The translations under genes were made by a program, and so were the position numbers. From positions 1-12,579 of the forward strand of contig SXWC01000133.1 in assembly GCA_005789975.1 (NCBI GenBank): DNA of 12,579 nt, in the 5' to 3' direction. Source of the stretch: Planctomycetaceae bacterium (GTDB lineage: Bacteria; Planctomycetota; Planctomycetia; Pirellulales; UBA1268). The notes under the pieces are model-generated. The model was not told the DNA's origin. It did not search any database and saw nothing but the letters and a program-made list of their open reading frames with translations. This document shows positions 7,966-12,579 of the stretch, piece by piece (the stretch's first letter is position 1; each line of letters begins with the position of its first letter).

Positions 7966-9456
7966 ATGGCACGCGAGGTTGCGCTGGCGGTTGATCTCGG
8001 GGCTTCGAGCGGTCGGGTCGTCTCGGGCAGTTTCGACGGGCGGCTGCTCGAACTGGAGGAACTGCACCGCTTCGAGAACGGGCCGGTGTCGATGGGCGGC
8101 CAGCTCGTCTGGGATCTGCCGCGGCTCTGGCAGGAGGTGGTCGCCGGCCTCCGGATGGCGGCGGATCGCCACGGCAGTTCGATCTCCACCGTGGGCGTCG
8201 ACACCTGGGGTGTCGATTTCTCCTTTCTCGGCGCCGACGGGGCTCTGCTCGCCAATCCCGTCTGCTACCGCGATCCTCGTACCCGCGGCATGCTCGCCGC
8301 CGCGGAGAAGATCGTGCCTCACGCCGAGATCTTCGCGGCCACCGGCCTGCAGTTCATGGAACTCAACTCGCTCTACCAGTTTCTCGCGCTCAAGGAGGCG
8401 AAGTCGAGCGTGCTGGCGGCCGCGGACCGCATGCTGATGATCCCGGACCTCTTTCACTGGCTGCTGTCGGGAGAGAAATCCAACGAACGCACCAATGCCT
8501 CCACCACGCAGTGCTACGACCCGCAGCGGTGCGACTGGGCCTTCGACATGCTCGAGCGGTTTGGTCTGCCGCGGGGCGTGTTCGGGCCCCTCACCGATCC
8601 GGGGACGATCCTCGGCGGACTACGGTCCGGCGTCGCCGCGGAGACGGGGCTCACCGGTGTCCGGGTGATCGTGCCCGGCACCCATGACACGGCCAGCGCC
8701 GTGGCGGCGGTGCCCGCGGCGGAGCCGCCGAGCGCCCGGCCCGACTGGTGTTACGTCAGCCTCGGCACGTGGGCCCTGGTCGGGGCGGAACTCGACCGGC
8801 CGCTCGTGACCCCCGCATGCCTGGCCCGAAACTTCACCAACGAAGGGGGCGTCGGGGGCACGACCCGCCTCCTCAAGAACGTCTGTGGTCTGTGGCTCGT
8901 GCAGCAATGCCGGGCGGCATGGCAGCGGGCCGGCAAGGGCTGGACCTGGGATCAACTCACTGCCCTGGCGGCCGAGGCGCCCCCGCTCATCACGCTCATC
9001 GACCCCGACCATCCTTCGCTCGTGGCCCCCGCCGACATGCCGGAGGCGATCCGGGCCCTGGCCAGGGCGGCCGGCGAGCCGGTGCCGGAATCCACGGCCG
9101 CCGTGGTTCGCACCGCGCTGGAGAGCGTCGCGGCAGGGGTGCGGCGAACCCTTTCGGAACTCGATGGACTTCTCGGCAGGCGGGTCTCCCGCGTGCACAT
9201 CGTGGGCGGCGGGGTGCAGAACGCGCTCCTCTGCCAAATGATCGCCGATGCGACCGCCCGGCCCGTCGTGGCGGGGCCGGTGGAGGCCACGGCGATCGGC
9301 AACCTGCTGGTGCAGCTGGCGGGCAATGACGGCACGGCCGACCTGCGGGCGATGCGGGGGATCGTTCGCGACAGCTTCGAGCCGACCCGCTACGAGCCCA
9401 AAGACGCGGCCCGTTGGAATGACCGCCTGGGCGACGACGGAAGCCCCCGCCGCTGA
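7966..9456 (+). CDS. rhaB: Rhamnulokinase (L-rhamnulose kinase, FGGY family)
   Basis: Phosphorylates L-rhamnulose to L-rhamnulose 1-phosphate with ATP, the second step of L-rhamnose catabolism. The 496-residue length is typical of FGGY kinases. Domain I begins VALAVDLGASSGR with the phosphate-1 loop. VGVDTWGVDFSFL (76-88) and LNSLYQFLALKE (133-144) are RhaB-type rather than xylulo- or glycerokinase-type segments. PGTHDTASAV (237-246) contains the catalytic base D241, equivalent to E. coli D237. Domain II has the C-terminal ATP-site VHIVGGGVQNALLCQM. The start is firm: GAGGAG stands 8 nt before the ATG. No rhaA, rhaD or sugar transporter lies within the window, so the gene is isolated here. 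Planctomycetes are known to break down rhamnose and fucose through a bacterial microcompartment pathway, and this enzyme could feed such a route from elsewhere in the genome (inference). Related deoxyketose substrates are possible. Confidence 0.92.
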   Translation: MAREVALAVDLGASSGRVVSGSFDGRLLELEELHRFENGPVSMGGQLVWDLPRLWQEVVAGLRMAADRHGSSISTVGVDTWGVDFSFLGADGALLANPVCYRDPRTRGMLAAAEKIVPHAEIFAATGLQFMELNSLYQFLALKEAKSSVLAAADRMLMIPDLFHWLLSGEKSNERTNASTTQCYDPQRCDWAFDMLERFGLPRGVFGPLTDPGTILGGLRSGVAAETGLTGVRVIVPGTHDTASAVAAVPAAEPPSARPDWCYVSLGTWALVGAELDRPLVTPACLARNFTNEGGVGGTTRLLKNVCGLWLVQQCRAAWQRAGKGWTWDQLTALAAEAPPLITLIDPDHPSLVAPADMPEAIRALARAAGEPVPESTAAVVRTALESVAAGVRRTLSELDGLLGRRVSRVHIVGGGVQNALLCQMIADATARPVVAGPVEATAIGNLLVQLAGNDGTADLRAMRGIVRDSFEPTRYEPKDAARWNDRLGDDGSPRR

Positions 9457-9470
9457 CGCGGTCGGAGGGC

Positions 9471-9860
9471 TCAACCCTTCCGCTGCAGCAGTTGCGGATT
9501 CATGCTGATCACGACCATCGCCACGAACAACAACGCCACGATCACACCGGCGGCAATCGCCCATTTGAGCCAGGTCTGCGCCCGGCGGGCCTCGGCGGCA
9601 TCCTGCCGCATCTTTTGTTCCTTGCGGTATTCGAGGCTGTTGGTCGCCCGGAGCATGAACGGCCTGTTGCACGTCGGGCAGACCATCTCGCGACCGAGCC
9701 ACTCGTCCCGCACCTTGAGGACGTGGCCTTTGGGACAGGGGATCCGGTAGGACCGCTCGACGGTGGCCGCAGGCGTGCGACAGATGGGGCACAGCACCGC
9801 CAGCCCCTCGGCGACGCCGGGGCCTCGGTATCCACAGGGACAGGCGACGTTTCCGCTCAT
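9471..9860 (-). CDS. Small double zinc-ribbon protein with C-terminal membrane anchor
   Basis: A 129-residue protein with no named family that I recognise. It has two four-ligand metal sites in order: C7, C9 with C24, C27 (CPC...CPIC), and C42, H46 with C61, C64 (CPKGH...CPTC). Each is consistent with a structural zinc ribbon. A charged, probably helical stretch (about 76-97, rich in E, K, R, Q and A) leads to one hydrophobic segment (about 98-120, WLKWAIAAGVIVALLFVAMV), then a short KG tail. There is no signal peptide, so it is probably tail-anchored with the ribbons in the cytoplasm (inference). Its start is 45 nt beyond the stop of the ABC exporter gene on the same strand, with a strong hairpin between them, so it may be a second gene of that operon. 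No clear ribosome site precedes the ATG at 9860. It converges on rhaB, 14 nt away. Confidence 0.8.
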   Translation of the reverse strand: MSGNVACPCGYRGPGVAEGLAVLCPICRTPAATVERSYRIPCPKGHVLKVRDEWLGREMVCPTCNRPFMLRATNSLEYRKEQKMRQDAAEARRAQTWLKWAIAAGVIVALLFVAMVVISMNPQLLQRKG

Positions 9861-9875
9861 GGGCGAAAGTGTACC

Positions 9876-9895
9876 ACCGGCCCGGCTGGGCCGGT
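9876..9895 (-). terminator. Perfect 8-bp hairpin between the exporter and zinc-ribbon genes
   Basis: Arms accggccc (9876-9883) and gggccggt (9888-9895) are exact inverted copies around a 4-nt loop. The hairpin is very G+C-rich and begins 10 nt after the exporter stop in the minus direction. It is followed by GGTACACTTT, only a weak T-run. It could terminate or attenuate exporter transcription, or stabilise its 3' end, and so lower expression of the zinc-ribbon gene. Confidence 0.4.
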
Positions 9896-9905
9896 CGAAG
9901 CGGTG

Positions 9906-11855
9906 TCAGGCCGCCTGCTGCTGCCGAGCAGGACGCTTGGTGACGATGCCATGGTCGACCTCGATGATCGCATCGGCCAACGCCAGCGTGCTGGCCCTGT
10001 GCGTGATCATGATCACGGTGCGGTTCTCGACGTAGGTCGAGAGGGCCTCGTGGATGAGCCGCTCGCTGTCCACGTCGATCTGGCTCGTGGCCTCGTCGAG
10101 TACGAGGATCTCGGCGTTGCGCAGGAAAGCCCGGGCCAGCGCGATCCGCTGCCGCTGGCCGCCCGAAAGCCGGAAGCCGTTGGGGCCCACCATCGTGCGG
10201 TAGCCCTCCGGAAACTCGGAGATGAACTCGTGGGCATGTGCCCGGCGGGCCGCCTCCTCGATTTCCTCGTCGGTGGCCTCCCAGCGGCCGTAACGGATGT
10301 TGTAGAGGATGGATTCGTTGAAGAGCTCGGTCTGCTGCGTGACCATGGCGATCCGCCGGCGGAGGTCGTGCAGTCCGACCTCCGTCAAGGGCACGCCGTC
10401 GAGCAGCACACGCCCCTTCGTCGGGTCGTAGAACCGGCAGATCACGTTCACCAGCGTGCTCTTGCCCCCGCCGTTGGGCCCCACGATCGCGACCCGTTCG
10501 CCGAACCGGATCGAGACGTTCACGTCCTTGAGCACGGTGTCGATCCCGTCGTAGGAGAACGACACGTCCTCGAGGCGGATCTCCGCATGGGGCGACGGCA
10601 CCTCCCGTGGATGCACCGCTTCGGCGAGTTTCGACGGGGTGTCGAGCAGGGGATAGAGACCCTGCGCGCCAACGATCCCGATGTTCAGCCCGGTGATCAC
10701 GCCTGAGAGCTTCCGCACCGGATCGCTCGCCCCGATCAGGAACCCGAAGAAGATCATGATGCCCGGCACCGTCATGGGCTGGTCGGTCATCGTGATCCCG
10801 AAGATTTTCGTCTCCTGATTGATCACCAACCATGCCCCGACGGCGATCGACGTGGCCACCATCCCGATGCCGAGGATCTCCGTGATCGGGTTGGCCAGGG
10901 CATGGTAGAAGGAATGCCACATGCCCGTCCGCATCATGTCGCCGGTGCAGGTGCGGAATCGCTGCCGCTCGAAATCCTCCATCGTGTAGGCCTGCACGGT
11001 CAGCACGTTGTTGAGGGCCTCGAGCAGGACGTGGTGGAACCCGCGCGACCGTGCCAGGATGCTCTTCGAGATCCCGCGGATCCTGCGGTTGAGCCAGATC
11101 ATCAGAAAGCCCACGACGGGCGCCAGTGTCAGGCAGGCCAGTGTGAGCCGCCACGACACCATGAACGCGAATCCGAGGCAGGTCATGATCTTGAGCGGCT
11201 CGGTGACGGCGCCGCCGTAGACGCTCGTGATGCCGCTGGCGAGCATGTCGGAGGTGCTCGTGACCTGGGCCATGAAGCCCGCCGAGCCCCACCGCATGAA
11301 CTGGGCCCGGTCGAGCGCGAGGGCCTTGTCGAAGACCTTGAGCCGGATGTTGCGGCTGATGGTCATCGCCACCCAACTCACCAGCAGCGTGCTGCCCATC
11401 AGCAGCATGTGCTTGACGAAGGTGCTGATCACGACGAAGGCCACCACGAGGAGCACCGTCTGAAACGGATCACGCGGCAGGAAGCGGTCGATCCAGGGAG
11501 CGAGATGTTCGGCCGAAAGGGCGATCGCCTGGTCGCCCCGCACCGCCAGCCGCAGGGTGTCGAGCTGGTTCTGGGTTTTCATCGCCTCGCGGGCATTCGG
11601 AATCCCCGCCGCCAGCCGTTTTTCGAGATCGGTAATCGTCGTGTGGGTGACCTCGATGCGCTGCTTGGACTCCTCGAGACGCCGCTCGTTCCACGACTGC
11701 AACGAGTCGCCCTTGAGCGTGACTTCGATGATCGGGAAGAGGGCGGCGATGTTCGCGCCCCACAGGGCGGCGACGCCGGCCGAGCAGAGCAGCGCCGCTG
11801 CGAGCAGCGGCCAGCTCTTCGCAGCCTCCCTCAATGCCCGGAGAAAATAGTGCAT
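9906..11855 (-). CDS. ABC exporter half-transporter (MsbA-like, fused membrane and ATPase domains)
   Basis: A 649-residue fusion of a six-helix type IV ABC exporter domain (about 1-400) with a C-terminal ATPase (about 424-640). It would act as an inner-membrane homodimer. ATPase motifs are complete: A-loop Y435, Walker A GPNGGGKST (459-467), Q-loop VTQQTELF (505-512), signature LSGGQ (563-567), Walker B ILVLDEATS (583-591) with E588, and H-loop H619. Likely helices lie near 15-45, 130-165, 220-238, 239-256, 325-347 and 361-385. The loop between helices 1 and 2 is unusually long (about residues 46-128), charged and coiled-coil-like; in MsbA-type exporters this loop is short. The substrate is unknown; lipid, LPS-like glycolipid, peptide and drug are all possible. 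The ATG at 11855 lacks an evident ribosome site but fits the start of helix 1. The zinc-ribbon gene follows on the same strand. Confidence 0.93.
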   Translation of the reverse strand: MHYFLRALREAAKSWPLLAAALLCSAGVAALWGANIAALFPIIEVTLKGDSLQSWNERRLEESKQRIEVTHTTITDLEKRLAAGIPNAREAMKTQNQLDTLRLAVRGDQAIALSAEHLAPWIDRFLPRDPFQTVLLVVAFVVISTFVKHMLLMGSTLLVSWVAMTISRNIRLKVFDKALALDRAQFMRWGSAGFMAQVTSTSDMLASGITSVYGGAVTEPLKIMTCLGFAFMVSWRLTLACLTLAPVVGFLMIWLNRRIRGISKSILARSRGFHHVLLEALNNVLTVQAYTMEDFERQRFRTCTGDMMRTGMWHSFYHALANPITEILGIGMVATSIAVGAWLVINQETKIFGITMTDQPMTVPGIMIFFGFLIGASDPVRKLSGVITGLNIGIVGAQGLYPLLDTPSKLAEAVHPREVPSPHAEIRLEDVSFSYDGIDTVLKDVNVSIRFGERVAIVGPNGGGKSTLVNVICRFYDPTKGRVLLDGVPLTEVGLHDLRRRIAMVTQQTELFNESILYNIRYGRWEATDEEIEEAARRAHAHEFISEFPEGYRTMVGPNGFRLSGGQRQRIALARAFLRNAEILVLDEATSQIDVDSERLIHEALSTYVENRTVIMITHRASTLALADAIIEVDHGIVTKRPARQQQAA

Positions 11856-11966
11856 GGACCGACGTCTCTCACGGACCGGAACGGTTTCAGGATCTGATCG
11901 GACATCGCCACGGTTCGAGCCTATGGCAGCCGGGCGAATGTCCGTCCGCGAAGGCTGCGCACGCGC

Positions 11967-12122
11967 TGGCAGGTTGGGGTGACCTCACCCGATGCGCCTG
12001 CCAATCGGGTGGGGAAGGTAGTGATCCTTCCGATGGCGTTCAAGGGCGGGTTTTCGGTGGAAAAACCGCCGGAACGCCCCAGGATGTGTCGCCTGCCGGC
12101 GGGAAGCCGCACCGGCAAGGCG
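11967..12122. ncRNA. Candidate structured RNA or multi-hairpin element in the folD-exporter gap
   Basis: The 374-nt gap 11856-12229 holds no credible gene; two ORFs of 65 and 67 codons on the minus strand and one on the plus strand show no family feature. It contains consecutive inverted repeats. (A) tggcagg 11967-11973 with cctgcca 11997-12003 encloses gggtga 11977-11982 with tcaccc 11985-11990. (B) cacccgat 11986-11993 with atcgggtg 12004-12011 is exact and excludes A. (C) ggaagg 12013-12018 with ccttcc 12026-12031. (D) ggcgttc 12035-12041 with gaacgcc 12072-12078 encloses ggcgggtttt 12045-12054 with aaaaaccgcc 12061-12070 (one mismatch). (E) cgcctgccgg 12090-12099 with ccggcaaggcg 12112-12122 (one bulge). 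If read on the minus strand it would lie in the exporter leader, over 100 nt before the start. It matches no riboswitch class I can recall. The strand is undetermined. Confidence 0.4.
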
Positions 12123-12195
12123 GCTGCGTCATCACCTCGACCCGCCGCGGCCTCCCGTCGAAGTCGGCACCTGGCTGCCCCTCGGCGGCGATCCG

Positions 12196-12211
12196 GGGTG
12201 CCCGGGCACCC
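12196..12211. other. Perfect 16-bp palindrome just after folD
   Basis: gggtgcccgggcaccc is its own reverse complement over all 16 bases. It starts 18 nt beyond the folD stop in the minus direction. As RNA it could fold only as a 5-bp stem with a 6-nt loop and has no T-run after it. It may be a folD 3' stem-loop or a protein-binding palindrome. Confidence 0.4.
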
Positions 12212-12229
12212 GACGCCACACCGGTCATG

Positions 12230-12579
12230 TCAGCGTTTGCCAAGGCGGAGTTCGGCGGCGAGCAGGGTGTTGGCGAGGAGCATCGCCACCGTCATCGGGC
12301 CCACGCCACCCGGCACCGGGGTGATGGCGGCGACACGATCGCCAAGCGGCCCGAGTTCGATATCGCCTACGCCCCCGGGGTGATAGCCGGCGTCCACCAC
12401 GACGGCGCCGTCCTTGATCCAGGACGCGCGTATGAACTCCGGTTTGCCCACCGCACCCACCACCACATCCGCTTGCCGTACGAAGGATTCCAGATCCCGC
12501 GTCCGCGAGTGGCAGATCGTCACGGTGCAGTTGGCGTTCAGCAGCATCAACGCCATCGGCTTGCCGAGGATGGGGCTGC
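12230..12579 (-). CDS. folD: Methylenetetrahydrofolate dehydrogenase/cyclohydrolase, C-terminal part (5' end outside window)
   Basis: A bifunctional cytoplasmic enzyme that oxidises 5,10-methylene-THF with NAD(P)+ and hydrolyses the product to 10-formyl-THF, supplying one-carbon units. The frame is open through the right edge. The first visible residues, [13 protein letters not shown], are the dinucleotide-binding motif after the FolD central linker, followed by [26 protein letters not shown] and [14 protein letters not shown]. The second family signature [12 protein letters not shown] follows, and the protein ends ELRLGKR. About 115 of a usual 280-300 residues are visible; the catalytic lysine and tyrosine of the N-terminal domain lie outside. 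The DAGY segment replaces the more common DVGIN-type one, a variant that I associate with part of the family including planctomycetes. No internal start should be taken as the true one. Confidence 0.96.
   Translation of the reverse strand, partial: SPILGKPMALMLLNANCTVTICHSRTRDLESFVRQADVVVGAVGKPEFIRASWIKDGAVVVDAGYHPGGVGDIELGPLGDRVAAITPVPGGVGPMTVAMLLANTLLAAELRLGKR

Noticed and set aside
9492..10706. Open frame of 404 codons on the plus strand
   Set aside because: Antisense to the zinc-ribbon and ABC exporter genes, whose motifs are intact on the minus strand; the product looks like shadow translation.
8620..11376. Open frame of 918 codons on the minus strand
   Set aside because: It runs opposite rhaB, then through the zinc-ribbon and exporter genes in a different frame. 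The translation is compositionally skewed (R, G, H, P, D) and has no recognisable domain, while all three underlying genes do.
10902..11897. Open frame of 331 codons on the plus strand
   Set aside because: Antisense to the exporter membrane domain; His/Arg/Glu-rich with no family feature.
12014..12043. Minus-strand TTGAAC, 17 nt, TACCTT as an exporter promoter
   Set aside because: The match to consensus is weak (4 of 6 and 3 of 6) and it lies inside the inverted repeats about 160 nt from the start codon. It is possible but not supportable.
12035..12078. CRISPR array or insertion-sequence terminal repeats as an explanation of the inverted repeats
   Set aside because: There is no regularly spaced direct repeat, no transposase gene and no target-site duplication that I can see.
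11921..12243. Small ORFs of 65 and 67 codons (minus) and an overlapping ORF of 134 codons (plus) in the folD-exporter gap
   Set aside because: They overlap each other in different frames, cross the stem-loops, lack ribosome sites and show no family similarity. The plus-strand one also runs into folD antisense.

Overview
The window is a stretch of G+C-rich bacterial chromosome, about two thirds G+C by eye, and it is almost entirely coding. It most likely comes from a planctomycete of the Pirellulales type. The strongest lineage marker is a secreted protein that I recognise as the planctomycete DUF1598 family. A FolD with the DAGY variant instead of the usual DVGIN-like segment, and an EF-P/EpmB pair, fit this but do not prove it. 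I see no transposase, integrase, phage gene, CRISPR array, tRNA or rRNA, so this looks like core chromosome rather than an island.

Layout, left to right. (1) The 3' two thirds of dnaE (+), then a stem-loop, then the secreted DUF1598 protein (+). (2) Converging on it, an epmB-usp pair (-): the EF-P lysine aminomutase followed by a tandem universal stress protein. (3) Head to head with epmB, efp (+), whose K34 is the residue this modification pathway targets. (4) Converging on efp, a cysH-rrf2 pair (-): an iron-sulfur APS reductase and an Rrf2 regulator that lacks the IscR cysteine triad, behind a recognisable sigma-70-like promoter. (5) Divergent from cysH, an isolated rhamnulokinase gene rhaB (+). 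(6) Converging on rhaB, an ABC exporter gene followed by a small tail-anchored double zinc-ribbon protein (-). (7) A gap of 374 nt without a credible gene but full of inverted repeats. (8) The 3' part of folD (-), running off the right edge.

Functional links. efp and epmB form one pathway: EpmB makes beta-lysine and EpmA, not in this window, attaches it to EF-P. cysH and rrf2 suggest locally controlled sulfate assimilation. The exporter and the zinc-ribbon protein may be cotranscribed, but their joint role is unknown.

No obviously new multi-gene system is present. The best candidates for something undescribed are the folD-exporter gap (11967-12122), with four consecutive stem-loops and two mutually exclusive pairings, and the exporter/zinc-ribbon pair, whose exporter carries a long charged insert between its first two membrane helices.
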